The notes: generated by a model from the sequence alone, not told the origin. Numbered from the stretch's first letter, positions 1 to 9,045 are shown. The stretch: 37,080 bases of DNA from Gammaproteobacteria bacterium (GCA_003136935.1 PLEC01000090.1:1-37080), one strand, 5' to 3'. Translations and numbers: made by a program.

Positions 1-1163
1 AGGAGATCATCGCGCGACAACGGAAACAGACGCCCCTTGGGCGTACCGCTGAGGGAGTGGCCGGAGCGCCCCACGCGCTGCAGCAAGGCGGCGATGGAGC
101 GTGGCGAGGCGATCTGGCATACCAGATCGACTTCGCCGATGTCGATGCCGAGCTCGAGCGATGCGGTGGCGACCAGCGCGCGCAGCTCACCACGCTTGAG
201 GCGCGCCTCCGCGTTCAGACGCGACTCCTTCGCCATGCTGCCGTGGTGCGCGGTGACCTGTTCTTCGCCGAGGCGTTCGGCAAGATGACGGGCAATGCGC
301 TCGGCCTGACGCCGGGTGTTGACGAACACCAGCGTCGTGCGGTGCTCGCTCACGAGCTGGGCCAGGCGGTCGTACAGCTGCGTCCAGACTTCCCCTGACA
401 TCACTGCTTCCAGCGGCGCGGCGGGGATCTCGAGCTGCAGGTCGCGTTCGCGCACGTGGCCTGCGTCGATGACGGTGCAATCGGCCGTACCGTCGGGATT
501 GAGATTGCGCGTGCCGACGAGGAAGCGCGCGACGTCTTCGATGGGTCTCTGGGTAGCCGAGAGACCGACGCGCGTGAGCTTCCTGCCGGCGAGTGACTCA
601 AGCCGTTCGAGGGTCACCGCGAGATGCGCGCCGCGCTTGGTTCCGGCAATGGCATGGATCTCATCCAGGATCACCGTGCGGGTCGTGGCCAGCATCTGCC
701 GGCCGGACTCGGAGCCCATAAGGATGTACAGGGACTCTGGCGTCGTCACCACGATGTGCGGCGGCCGCTTCACGCTTTGCCGGCGCTCGTGCTGCGGCGT
801 GTCACCGGTGCGCACGAAGGTGCGGATGCCCGGCTCAGGCAATCCCAGCTCACGCAGTTCGGTGCCGATGCCGGCCAGCGGCGCCTCCAGATTGCGGTTG
901 ATGTCGTTGGAGAGCGCTTTGAGCGGCGACACGTAGACCACGCGTGTTTCATCGGCGAGGGGGCCCGTGGCGATGCTCTCGCGCACCAGCTCATCGATCA
1001 CCGCGAGAAATGCCGCGAGGGTCTTGCCTGAGCCGGTGGGGGCGGCGATCAGCACATGGCGCTGCGCTGCGATGGCCGGCCACGCCTCGCGCTGCACATC
1101 GGTCGGACCTGCGAAGGTGCACTGGAACCAGCGCTCGACGGCCGGGTGGAAGGAGGCGGGCAT
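1..1163 (-). CDS. Lhr-like DEAD/DEAH-box helicase, N-terminal part (truncated by left window edge)
   Basis: Reverse-strand translation from ATG at 1163: [53 protein letters not shown]...; Walker [14 protein letters not shown] box, TTPESLY, GLSATQ, later RVGRSGH. Not in ORF track because it is open at the window edge. Confidence 0.88.
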   Translation of the reverse strand, partial: MPASFHPAVERWFQCTFAGPTDVQREAWPAIAAQRHVLIAAPTGSGKTLAAFLAVIDELVRESIATGPLADETRVVYVSPLKALSNDINRNLEAPLAGIGTELRELGLPEPGIRTFVRTGDTPQHERRQSVKRPPHIVVTTPESLYILMGSESGRQMLATTRTVILDEIHAIAGTKRGAHLAVTLERLESLAGRKLTRVGLSATQRPIEDVARFLVGTRNLNPDGTADCTVIDAGHVRERDLQLEIPAAPLEAVMSGEVWTQLYDRLAQLVSEHRTTLVFVNTRRQAERIARHLAERLGEEQVTAHHGSMAKESRLNAEARLKRGELRALVATASLELGIDIGEVDLVCQIASPRSIAALLQRVGRSGHSLSGTPKGRLFPLSRDDL

Positions 1164-1245
1164 GGGTTAGGTATTGAAGCACAACCAGCCGCGCACGTGG
1201 AGCCGGGGCGTGCGAATTCACTCAACGTACAGTGCACGACGCGAC

Positions 1246-1264
1246 CGCCGCCTGTATGGCGGCG
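1246..1264. terminator. GC-rich hairpin downstream of the regulator gene (CGCCGCC-TGTAT-GGCGGCG)
   Basis: Perfect 7-bp stem with a 5-nt loop about 28 bp past the stop of the 1292-4117 minus-strand gene; no T tract. Confidence 0.35.
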
Positions 1265-1291
1265 AGAGCTCAGGCGCCGGCGACGCGCGCC

Positions 1292-4117
1292 TCAATGCAA
1301 TTCGGTTGGACGTGCGTCGCGCTGTTGCAGGATGCTCAGGATCCGGCCGAAACCGTGCTGACGGGCGGTCGTTTCAATTTCAAGCCGCAGCGCGTTCGCG
1401 GCCGCACTGTCCGCGCCTCGTGCGTGCAGCAGTTCCCAGGCGGCGAGCTTTGCCTCCAGCGACCATCCTAACCAGTGACGCTGTTCGGCATCGGCCGCGA
1501 GGGCCAGCAGCTTCTCCACCGCAGCGCCGTCCTTGCGCGTCTCGCCCGCGAGCCGCGCGAGCGCGATGTCGACTCCGAACACCTCCTGCTTCGAGGTGAT
1601 GGCCCGTCGGAGCTTGCGGGCACGATCAGCCGTCTGCTCGCGCTCAGCGTTGTCCCCGAGAGCCTGCGCACACAGGGCAAGCATCGCCTGCGCATCCGCC
1701 TCGCCAGTCTGCTCCTCGGCGGCGGCGAAGCCGCGGGCGGCTGCCCGCAACCGCTCGCGCGCCGCGCTCCAGCGGGCGTCATCCATATCCAGCTGCGCGA
1801 GCGTCAGCAGCGAGTTGTCCCTCTGTGTCGTGTCTCCCCCGCTGGCTACCCGGTGTAGCACCTCTGCAAACGCCGCGCGCGCTGCGTCGTCCCTGCCCCG
1901 GTCCAAATCGACCAGCGCACAGGTAAAGCCACTGAACAACGCAAACTGCGGATCGCTCAAGGTCGCGGCCTCGGTGTTGGCCCGCGCGCAATAGGCGCTC
2001 GCCTCATCGAGATTGCCGCGCATTCTCTCGACGTCCGCGTAGCTGGCGAGTGACCAGACGTGTCCACCGCGATCCCCGCTGCGCTCGTTCAGCGCGATGA
2101 CCTCGCGGTATTCGCTCAGGACTTCGTCGCTGGCGGCATCATCGGAGGCGATGGTCGCGAGCGCACGCAGCGTCCACGTCTGCAGGTGCAGGTCACCGGT
2201 CTCGCGGGCGAGTTGAAGCGAGTGCCGCGCCGCGGCCTGTGCCCCATCCCGGTCGCCAGCTATCCACAGCATGTTGCACAGATCCCGGTAGACGCTCGCA
2301 ATACCACCGACGTCACCAATGCTCTGGTACAGCGCCAGGGCGCGCTGATATTCCTCGCGTGCGTCCTGGCCCTGTTTCAGGTTGCTCAGCACCAGGGCGA
2401 GAAGACGGCGCGCGTTCGCCTCGCCGCGTGGATTGCGGATCGCGCGATAGCCAGTGATTGCCAGCGTCACACTCGTACGGGCGTCCGCGCTTTGACCCAG
2501 ATAGTTGCGCGCGCTCGCAAGCTGGAGCTGCGCATCCGAGACCAGGCCCGGTGTGTCACGCTGCTGCGCCTGGCGAAGCGCGTTTGCCGCGTGTTCGGCA
2601 TTCCCCTTCGCATCATCCAGGGAGCCTGCGATGCGGGCCGCGGCGAGTTCTACCCGCGGATCGCCCGCAGCGTTCGGCAGGCGCCGCAGGTCACGCAGCG
2701 TGCCCTGTGCCTGGGCTGCCGTGCCCGCGGCGATCTGCGCGTCGATCCACTGCAGGCGATATTCGAGGTTCGCCGGTTTCAGTTTCGCGAGCGCCTGCCA
2801 GGCTGAAGCGGCTTGGCTCCACTCGGAGCGTGCGGACTCGACCATGGCCTCAGCCTGCAGGCGCTGCTCGGCCGGCAGACTCGCTGCGTTGCGGGCCGCC
2901 TGCTCGGCCGCCGCCAGGGCCTTGTCGCGATAGCCGAGCGCCGACCACGCCTGGGCCAGATACGTGTAGGCGGGGGCGTAGCCGGGAGCCTCGGCGACCG
3001 CTTCCAGAAGTTCATCGCGTGCCCGTGCAGCGTCGTAGTTGCGCAGGGCATCAAGTGCAAAGCCCATGCGGCGGGCGACATCGGCACTGGGCGGTTGTTC
3101 GTTGGCGACGAGGCTGAGTGTCTCGGCGCTCGGTGAGCTGGCCCCGAGCTTGCCGCGCAGCGTCGCGCCCGTCTGGGTCACAAGCGCAATCAGGCCGGAG
3201 ACGCCTGACTGGTTCGAGACCGAAGCGAGCAGGGAGCCGCTGCGCGCGTCCTGTAGCGCGATGTCGACCCGCAACGGCGCGTTGTCGGCAGCGCCCGTGA
3301 TCAGGTAGCTGCCGCTGATTACGTAGTCGGCATCCAGTCGCTCGCGCAAGCTCGCCAATGTCTGCGGCGAGTACCCTCCCGCCGCCGGCGGTGTGAGGTC
3401 TCTGCTGGCATCGCGCACCAGTTCGTCCGGCACGACCTGCAGGTTGTCAGTCACGTTGAGCTCCGCGCCGAGCATTTCAGTCAGTGCCGGTGCCAGCCAT
3501 GCGTCCTTGGCGTTGCGCGACAGGTTGGTGAATCCGACGAACGCGACGGTGCGGCCGTGACGGCTCGCAAGCGGCGACGCGGCATGCCGGCTGGCCAGTC
3601 GCCACCCGAGCGCGCTCATGAACAGCACTGTCACCAGTGCCGTTGCCACCAGCAATGCGCGGCGGGGGAGGCTACCGGGTGCTGGCGTCAGTGCTGGTGA
3701 GGCGCCCGCTGCATCCGGGCCGCCGGCAGGAACGGGCGCGACGGTCGTCTGACTTGCGTCGCTGCCGGACGTCCGCGGCGCGCCCGCGGCGCCGGTCGTC
3801 ACCTGCGCAATGAAGCGATAGCCGAGCTTGGGCACGGTTTCGATGAATCGCGGCTCCTGCTCGCCATCGCCCAGGGCGCGGCGGATGACCCAGATGTGCT
3901 TGGTCAGGTTTGACTCATCGACGTAGCCGCGCGGCCACAGGACCTTCATCAGCTCGTCCTTGCTGACTAGGTGGCCGGCGCGTTCCACCAGCAACACCAG
4001 GGTGTCGAACACCTTGGGCGTCAGGGCAACGGGTTTTCCGGCCTCCGACAACCGGCGTTCGGCGGGTTCGAGCTCGAAGTCGCTGAATCGATAGACGGGC
4101 TTTTCCAATGTCGACAT
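1292..4117 (-). CDS. CadC/ToxR-type membrane-anchored winged-helix transcriptional regulator with C-terminal TPR-rich domain
   Basis: N-terminal MSTLEKPVYRFSDFELEPAERRLSEAGKPVALTPKVFDTLVLLVERAGHLVSKDELMKVLWPRGYVDESNLTKHIWVIRRALGD...RFIETVPKLGYRF is a Trans_reg_C winged helix; TM segment RRALLVATALVTVLFMSALGWRLA; long Ala-rich TPR-like tail. The start at 4117 is preferred over the 4246 ORF start. Confidence 0.85.
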   Translation of the reverse strand: MSTLEKPVYRFSDFELEPAERRLSEAGKPVALTPKVFDTLVLLVERAGHLVSKDELMKVLWPRGYVDESNLTKHIWVIRRALGDGEQEPRFIETVPKLGYRFIAQVTTGAAGAPRTSGSDASQTTVAPVPAGGPDAAGASPALTPAPGSLPRRALLVATALVTVLFMSALGWRLASRHAASPLASRHGRTVAFVGFTNLSRNAKDAWLAPALTEMLGAELNVTDNLQVVPDELVRDASRDLTPPAAGGYSPQTLASLRERLDADYVISGSYLITGAADNAPLRVDIALQDARSGSLLASVSNQSGVSGLIALVTQTGATLRGKLGASSPSAETLSLVANEQPPSADVARRMGFALDALRNYDAARARDELLEAVAEAPGYAPAYTYLAQAWSALGYRDKALAAAEQAARNAASLPAEQRLQAEAMVESARSEWSQAASAWQALAKLKPANLEYRLQWIDAQIAAGTAAQAQGTLRDLRRLPNAAGDPRVELAAARIAGSLDDAKGNAEHAANALRQAQQRDTPGLVSDAQLQLASARNYLGQSADARTSVTLAITGYRAIRNPRGEANARRLLALVLSNLKQGQDAREEYQRALALYQSIGDVGGIASVYRDLCNMLWIAGDRDGAQAAARHSLQLARETGDLHLQTWTLRALATIASDDAASDEVLSEYREVIALNERSGDRGGHVWSLASYADVERMRGNLDEASAYCARANTEAATLSDPQFALFSGFTCALVDLDRGRDDAARAAFAEVLHRVASGGDTTQRDNSLLTLAQLDMDDARWSAARERLRAAARGFAAAEEQTGEADAQAMLALCAQALGDNAEREQTADRARKLRRAITSKQEVFGVDIALARLAGETRKDGAAVEKLLALAADAEQRHWLGWSLEAKLAAWELLHARGADSAAANALRLEIETTARQHGFGRILSILQQRDARPTELH

Positions 4118-4271
4118 GGACTTATCTGAGTTCTTCGAGCGGCAACAAGTTTGCCAGAAAAATGCCAGCGAAACGGCAAGGACGGCCGCCGCGTGGCGGG
4201 CCAACGTGCCAGCCCGGTGAGCGGCACGCACCAGGCGGCGCCGCAATGCAGGTGGCTAAGGAGCGTTGGGA

Positions 4272-4766
4272 ATGGTTGGGTCACAGCGGAGTTGGGTCAG
4301 GCGTCCGGGGCGGCTATGCGCGCTGCTCGTCGCGATGCTGCCCTACCTGCCCGTGATGGCGGCCACCGTGGCCCCGGCCCCCGTGGTGCACGAGATCGAC
4401 TGGCGTACCAGCCCGCTCGATCTGAATCTGCGCGGTCTGAACGGGGAGCGCTTTCGCTTCCGGTGTCCGGCGGGGAAGCCCGGACCGGGCCAGGTCATCG
4501 GCAGCGGCCCGTACACCGACGGCTCCTCGATCTGCGCCGCAGCCGTGCACGCTGGCGCCATCCGCGCCGCCGCCGGGGGCCTGGTGACCATCGAGGTGCG
4601 CCCGGGCGACATGCACTACGCCGCGTCGTCGAGCCATTACGTTCAGAGCGAGAGTTATGACGCGCTCTGGGGAGGCAGCTTCGTGGTGGTGTCGCCCGAG
4701 CCTGCCGATTCTGTCGCCCTGTTCCCAACCGAACCGTTTCCAACATCAATGGGAGTTACATCATGA
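4272..4766 (+). CDS. Secreted LCCL-domain protein
   Basis: Signal peptide (RRPGRLCALLVAMLPYLPVMAA) followed by FRCPAGKPGPGQVIGSGPYTDGSSICAAAVHAGAIRAAAGGLVTIEVRPGDMHYAASSSHYVQSESYDALWGGSFVVV, matching the LCCL pattern (Y-x-D-x-SSIC-x-AA-x-HAG). Confidence 0.8.
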   Translation: MVGSQRSWVRRPGRLCALLVAMLPYLPVMAATVAPAPVVHEIDWRTSPLDLNLRGLNGERFRFRCPAGKPGPGQVIGSGPYTDGSSICAAAVHAGAIRAAAGGLVTIEVRPGDMHYAASSSHYVQSESYDALWGGSFVVVSPEPADSVALFPTEPFPTSMGVTS

Positions 4767-5548
4767 AAGCGACTTTGCTCCTTTGTTCACTGCTTGCCTT
4801 GCCGGCCGCCACGGTCTTCGCCGCCGACAGCCCCTGGACCGGCACCTGGAAACTCGATGAGGCGAAGAGCCACTTCACCGGGCAGACGTTCACGTATTCG
4901 AAAGGCCCGGGCGGGCTCTTGCACTACGAGGACGGCAGCACGGCGAGCTTCGACTTTGGGCTCGATGGCAAGGAGTACAAGACCTGGGCCAATCGCACGA
5001 GGAGCTATACCGCGACCGGCAAGAGTGCCTGGGATACCGTGGACAAGGCCGACGGCAAAGTGCTCTCAAAAGGGCATTTCGAGCTGTCCGCCGACGGCAA
5101 GACGCTCAACATGGTCTTCACAGGCACGAAACCCGACGGCAGCGCATTCCATGAGGAGGATGCCTTCACGCGCGTGGTCGGGACGGATGGATTGATCGGG
5201 ACTTGGAGGACCATCCGAGTCGTCGGACCGACCGGACCTTTGTCGTTCGTGATGTCCTATCCGGCTCCGGGCGTGCTGCACGTCGACGTTCCTGACATGA
5301 AGGCGAGTTCCGAGGGCCGCATGGATGGCAGCGACAATCCGCTCACGGGACCGACCGTGCCGCCGGGTTCGACCATTTCCTTCAAGGCGCTCTCACCAAC
5401 CAGCTATCGATATGTCATGAAGATCAACGACAAGACCGACAACATAGGCGAGCAAACCATCGCCGCAGATGGCCGCTCATTCACGGATATGAATTGGGTT
5501 CCGGGCCGTGAGAACGAGAAGACCACGGCTGTCTACGTGAAACAGTAG
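4763..5548 (+). CDS. Secreted hypothetical protein, lipocalin-like beta-rich repeats
   Basis: Signal peptide MKATLLLCSLLALPAATVFAA; two GTWKL/GTWRT-type motifs (residues near 26 and 145); ATGA overlap with the upstream LCCL gene. Confidence 0.7.
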   Translation: MKATLLLCSLLALPAATVFAADSPWTGTWKLDEAKSHFTGQTFTYSKGPGGLLHYEDGSTASFDFGLDGKEYKTWANRTRSYTATGKSAWDTVDKADGKVLSKGHFELSADGKTLNMVFTGTKPDGSAFHEEDAFTRVVGTDGLIGTWRTIRVVGPTGPLSFVMSYPAPGVLHVDVPDMKASSEGRMDGSDNPLTGPTVPPGSTISFKALSPTSYRYVMKINDKTDNIGEQTIAADGRSFTDMNWVPGRENEKTTAVYVKQ

Positions 5549-5615
5549 CTCGTTGTTCGCCGGCCGGGTCGGAGTCGGCCCGGCCGGTGATGACGCTACC
5601 TGACTTAGGAGAAGG

Positions 5616-6095
5616 GTGATGAAAACTCGTATCGCACTCGTAGCCCTCGTGATGCTCGTTGTTGCCGCGGCATGCAAGACCACCCCGGCCCCGGATCCGG
5701 CCCGCGATGAAGCAGCCATTCGCGCGGCGGATGCGCGCTGGCTCGCGGCGGCGCAGGCGCACGACCTGGAAGGGAGTCTTTCATACTGGTCGGACGACGC
5801 CATCCTCTTGGTCTCGGGCAGTCCCGCAATGGCGGGCAAGGAGGCGATCCGGCGTTACGTCGCCGGGGCATTCGCCATCCCGGATTTTTCGATCAGGTGG
5901 GCCACGGATCGTGTGTGGGTAGCGAAGGCGGGCGACATCGCGTACGCGACCGGTACCACGCGCATCAGCATGACACTGCCCAACGGCACGCCGCTGGCGG
6001 AGCACGACAATGCGGTGACAGTCTGGAGAAAGGAACCGGACGGCTCCTGGCAATGTGTCGTCGACATTGCGAATTCCTCCGGAGCGCACCCATGA
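5616..6095 (+). CDS. SnoaL/DUF4440-like lipoprotein
   Basis: Lipobox VAAAC; EAAIRAADARWLAAAQAHDLEGSLSYWSDDAILL... typical of the NTF2-like DUF4440 fold; GAGAAGGGTG upstream. Confidence 0.78.
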   Translation: MMKTRIALVALVMLVVAAACKTTPAPDPARDEAAIRAADARWLAAAQAHDLEGSLSYWSDDAILLVSGSPAMAGKEAIRRYVAGAFAIPDFSIRWATDRVWVAKAGDIAYATGTTRISMTLPNGTPLAEHDNAVTVWRKEPDGSWQCVVDIANSSGAHP

Positions 6096-6316
6096 AGCCG
6101 CGTATGCCGTGGCTTGGACTGGTACTCGCGCTCGCGAGTCTGTCGGTGAGCAGCCGACCCGGTGCTCCGGACCTCATTCTGGTCAACGGCAGGATCTTCA
6201 CCAGTAACACCACCCATCCGTACATTCAGGCACTCGCCATCCGCGGTGAACGCATCGTCGCGGTGCGGGACTCGGCCACCGTCGGCGCGCTCGCGGGACC
6301 GCAGAGCCGGAAGTAA
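6092..6316 (+). pseudogene. Truncated amidohydrolase (YtcJ-like) N-terminus
   Basis: MKPRMPWLGLVLALASLSVSSRPGAPDLILVNGRIFTSNTTHPYIQALAIRGERIVAVRDSATVGALAGPQSRK then stop; signal peptide plus first beta-sandwich segment only, with no metal-binding barrel downstream. ATG overlaps the stop of the upstream gene (ATGA). Confidence 0.7.
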
Positions 6317-6330
6317 CCGAGTTAACCGAG
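6314..6330. repeat. Tandem TAACCGAG repeat (9-bp period) at the amidohydrolase/permease remnant junction
   Basis: TAACCGAG(T)TAACCGAG read directly; the first copy supplies the TAA stop. Confidence 0.6.
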
Positions 6331-6344
6331 CTCGTTGGCTAGGC

Positions 6345-6578
6345 GTGAATACCAAGCACTTCTCGAGCTTGCCGGCGCGAGTCATTGGACGTTGGGCTCT
6401 GACGGGCTTGATGATCAACAGCATCATTGCCAGCGGCATATTCGGGGTTCCCGGAGAGTTACTGAAGCTGCTCGGCCGCGCGAGTCCGTGGGCGTCTGTC
6501 CTTGGCGCTGTTGCATCTGCTTTTATCGTGACCTGTTACGTGGAAGTGGCGTCGCAGTTCTCCGCAAGTGGGGGCCCG
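6345..6578 (+). pseudogene. Truncated APC-family amino acid permease N-terminus
   Basis: GTG-initiated VNTKHFSSLPARVIGRWALTGLMINSIIASGIFGVPGELLKLLGRASPWASVLGAVASAFIVTCYVEVASQFSASGGP: two TM helices and the APC motif, then homology ends abruptly (WNSDDNF...). Confidence 0.7.
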
Positions 6579-6588
6579 TGGAATAGCG

Positions 6589-7065
6589 ATGACAATTTCA
6601 AGACTCAACTTCTATGTCGCGTTCGCGGCAATCGCATGCGCACTTTCTGCTTGCGCTACTACAGGTGCTCAGGACGCTGCGCAAGGGCAGGTCGAGGCCG
6701 CCTTGGCGGGCATGGGCGCGGCGGCCAATGCTCATGACGTTGATCGGCACGTGGGTTTTTATGCCCACGATGCCTCAACGGTCCTGATCTTTGATGGCGA
6801 GGCCATCATCGGCTGGGATGCTATTCGCTCGAAGCAGCGTGACTGGTGGGCTGACGGCAAGACTGACGTGATTTACACCCTGCAAGGAAGGCCGGAGGTT
6901 CGTGTGTTTGAACCCGACCTGGCCTTGACGACTATGTTCATGAAATCCCGGCGCACGACGCAAAGTGGCGCCGTCAAAGAAGGCAGGTTTGCCGTGTCAG
7001 CCGTTTGGAGGAAACGCCCCGAAGGCTGGAAAGTGATCTGTTCCCACGAATCCTCCACACACTGA
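6589..7065 (+). CDS. SnoaL/DUF4440-like lipoprotein, paralogue-like to 5616-6095
   Basis: MTISRLNFYVAFAAIACALSACATTG lipobox; AANAHDVDRHVGFYAHDASTVLIFDGEAIIGWDAI...SAVWRKRPEGWKVICSHESS NTF2-like pattern. Confidence 0.78.
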   Translation: MTISRLNFYVAFAAIACALSACATTGAQDAAQGQVEAALAGMGAAANAHDVDRHVGFYAHDASTVLIFDGEAIIGWDAIRSKQRDWWADGKTDVIYTLQGRPEVRVFEPDLALTTMFMKSRRTTQSGAVKEGRFAVSAVWRKRPEGWKVICSHESSTH

Positions 7066-7280
7066 CCTGCCCCGCAGCGGGTTACCAACGCCGAAGGCTG
7101 TGGTTCCTGGCTTTGCTGCGGCGGACCCTGTCGGTCGTCCAGCCTGGCGCCGCGCTCATACCAGGTCGATGCGCGCCGTTTAGCGGCAGATGTTGCGCCG
7201 AGCGCCGGCAGCACATTGCTGCGGGCTCAAAGGGGAGTAAAGTCGCGCTTTCTTTTTGCGCGCACGGCGAGGTGCCCGGC

Positions 7281-8090
7281 ATGTGGGAAGACGATCTGGA
7301 AAAAGCAGCCCGTAGCAAGGTGGTGTGGATCGCCGCGGCGGTGACTGCCGTGGTGGTGGCATTTTGCGGTTGGCAGTGGTACGCGGCGCGGCAGCGCGCG
7401 GCCGCGCCCGCTGCGCTGGCGTCGGCTCCCGCCCCCGCGCCGGTAAGCGCCGCTCCCGCGATTTCGCATCCGATGCCCAGCGACGCGACGGGGACTGCGG
7501 CGCTGCCCGCCCTCGCCGATAGCGACCAGCTCGTACAGGATTCGCTCGCCGGGGTACTGGGACGCAGTCCGGTCGGGCAGTTTCTCGTGCCGCAGAACAT
7601 CGTGCGGCACATCGTGGTTACGGTCGACAACCTGCCGCGCAAGAAAGTCGCCGTGGGGCTGCGCCCCGTGCGGCCAACCGCGGGGCAGACCGTAACCGCG
7701 ACCCAGGGCGACATCGTGACGCTCGGCGAGGCGAACTTTGCGCGTTACACGCCGCTGGTGCGTATCGCGCAGTCCGCGGACGTGAAGGCACTCGCGGTCG
7801 TGTACCAGCGGTTGTATCCCTTGTTCCAGCAGGCTTACGAGGATCTGGGCTATCCCGACAAGTACTTCAACGACCGGCTGGTGGAAGTCATCGATCAGCT
7901 GCTGGAGGCACCGGAAGTGCCCGCACCGATACCACTGGTGCAGCCCAAGGTGTTTTACGAATACGCCGATGCGGGCCTCGAGGCCCGTTCGGCGGGACAG
8001 AAGCTGCTGATCCGCATGGGACCTGCGAACGCGCGCGTCGTCAAGGCGAAACTGAAAGAGTTCCGTGCGGAAATCATCGACAGGAAGTAA
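7281..8090 (+). CDS. DUF3014 domain-containing single-pass membrane protein
   Basis: MWEDDLEKAARSKVVWIAAAVTAVVVAFCGWQWYAARQ TM; LPALADSDQLVQDSLAGVLG...FLVPQNIVRHIVVTVDNLPRKKVAVGLRPVRP...RYTPLV DUF3014-type pattern. Confidence 0.75.
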   Translation: MWEDDLEKAARSKVVWIAAAVTAVVVAFCGWQWYAARQRAAAPAALASAPAPAPVSAAPAISHPMPSDATGTAALPALADSDQLVQDSLAGVLGRSPVGQFLVPQNIVRHIVVTVDNLPRKKVAVGLRPVRPTAGQTVTATQGDIVTLGEANFARYTPLVRIAQSADVKALAVVYQRLYPLFQQAYEDLGYPDKYFNDRLVEVIDQLLEAPEVPAPIPLVQPKVFYEYADAGLEARSAGQKLLIRMGPANARVVKAKLKEFRAEIIDRK

Positions 8091-8108
8091 GCCCCGCGCG
8101 GGCGCATC

Positions 8109-8717
8109 GTGAGCGATCCCATGGGCGCGGACGAGCCGGATGTCAGCGGGCCGCTGGCGCAACTGCGTGGGGTTCTGATCGCCGGCGAGACGCTGGAGGC
8201 CTGGGTTATCCAGCGGCGCATATATGCGTTGCAGCATCGCCGGGTTCTCATCGCCGCCACCAGCGGCCGGCTCATCGTGCTGACACGCCGGCTGCTGGGG
8301 GGTTTCGATGTCACCTCCATCCGCTGGCAGGACCTCGAGGAGGTCACGCTGCGCGTCGGCATGATTGCGGCGGAGCTGGCGGTGCGCGCCGGTAAGGCAA
8401 CCGATCTTGCCTCCCTCGGCGCGGCAGGTGCGCAGCGCGTGGAGTTCCAGGGCCTGCGCAAGGAGCAGGCACAGGCGGTCTACCGCATCTGTCAGGGGCA
8501 GGACCAGGCGTGGCGCGAGAAGCGCCGCGTGCGTGAGCTGGAGGAACTGCGCGCCCGCTCGGGCGGGATCCAGGTGACCTCCATACCGGGCGCAGGCAGC
8601 CCCGGCACCGAGGGCGACGCGGTGCGCCGCCTCCAGGAAGCCAAGCAGCTCCTGGATGCCAGGCTCATCACCGACGCGGAGTACGAAACCATCAAGGCGA
8701 AAATTGTCTCGTCCTGA
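8109..8717 (+). CDS. Bacterial PH-domain protein with C-terminal SHOCT motif
   Basis: GTG start; ILIAATSGRLIVLTRRLLGGFDVTSIRWQDLEEVTLR PH-like; C-terminal VRRLQEAKQLLDARLITDAEYETIKAKIVSS = SHOCT. Confidence 0.72.
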   Translation: MSDPMGADEPDVSGPLAQLRGVLIAGETLEAWVIQRRIYALQHRRVLIAATSGRLIVLTRRLLGGFDVTSIRWQDLEEVTLRVGMIAAELAVRAGKATDLASLGAAGAQRVEFQGLRKEQAQAVYRICQGQDQAWREKRRVRELEELRARSGGIQVTSIPGAGSPGTEGDAVRRLQEAKQLLDARLITDAEYETIKAKIVSS

Positions 8718-8726
8718 CGATTGCCG

Positions 8727-8757
8727 TTATGCACAAGTAATCCACAGGCCATCCACA
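8727..8757. promoter_or_regulatory. Three DnaA-box-like 9-mers phased at 11 bp (TTATGCACA, TAATCCACA, CCATCCACA)
   Basis: Read directly at 8727-8735, 8738-8746 and 8749-8757; the first fits TTATNCACA exactly, the second differs from TTATCCACA at one position, the third at two. Confidence 0.5.
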
Positions 8758-8781
8758 TGGCAAGTGCGTTAGGCTTAACCC

Positions 8782-9045
8782 ATGGCTATCCGTATGGCAA
8801 TGCGTCTGCGCCGCCGCAGGCCCGTAGAAAACGAAGTGCTCGGGACTTACAGCTTCCCAAGCCGCACCGTGAAGGTGCTCAAGACCGCCGACGACCGGAT
8901 CCTGTGGACCTGTGACTGCGACAAGTTCCGCCGCCAGGAAGGCCAGCGAGAACCGTTGTGGTGCAAGCACATCGCCAAGGCGGCAGCCCGGCGTGCGCTG
9001 GAACGGCTCACGCGCCGCGTGGCCATCGGCCGCGCGGAGGAATGA
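8782..9045 (+). CDS. Small SWIM-type zinc-finger protein
   Basis: MAIRMAMRLRRRRPVENEVLGTYSFPSRTVKVLKTADDRILWTCDCDKFRRQEGQREPLWCKHIAKAAARRALERL...; C-x-C-x(n)-C-x-H SWIM pattern (CDC...WCKH). Confidence 0.65.
   Translation: MAIRMAMRLRRRRPVENEVLGTYSFPSRTVKVLKTADDRILWTCDCDKFRRQEGQREPLWCKHIAKAAARRALERLTRRVAIGRAEE

Noticed and set aside
6162-6737. 191-aa ORF as a functional permease
   Set aside because: Only the central part (6345-6578) is permease-like; both ends read into unrelated sequence in the wrong frame.
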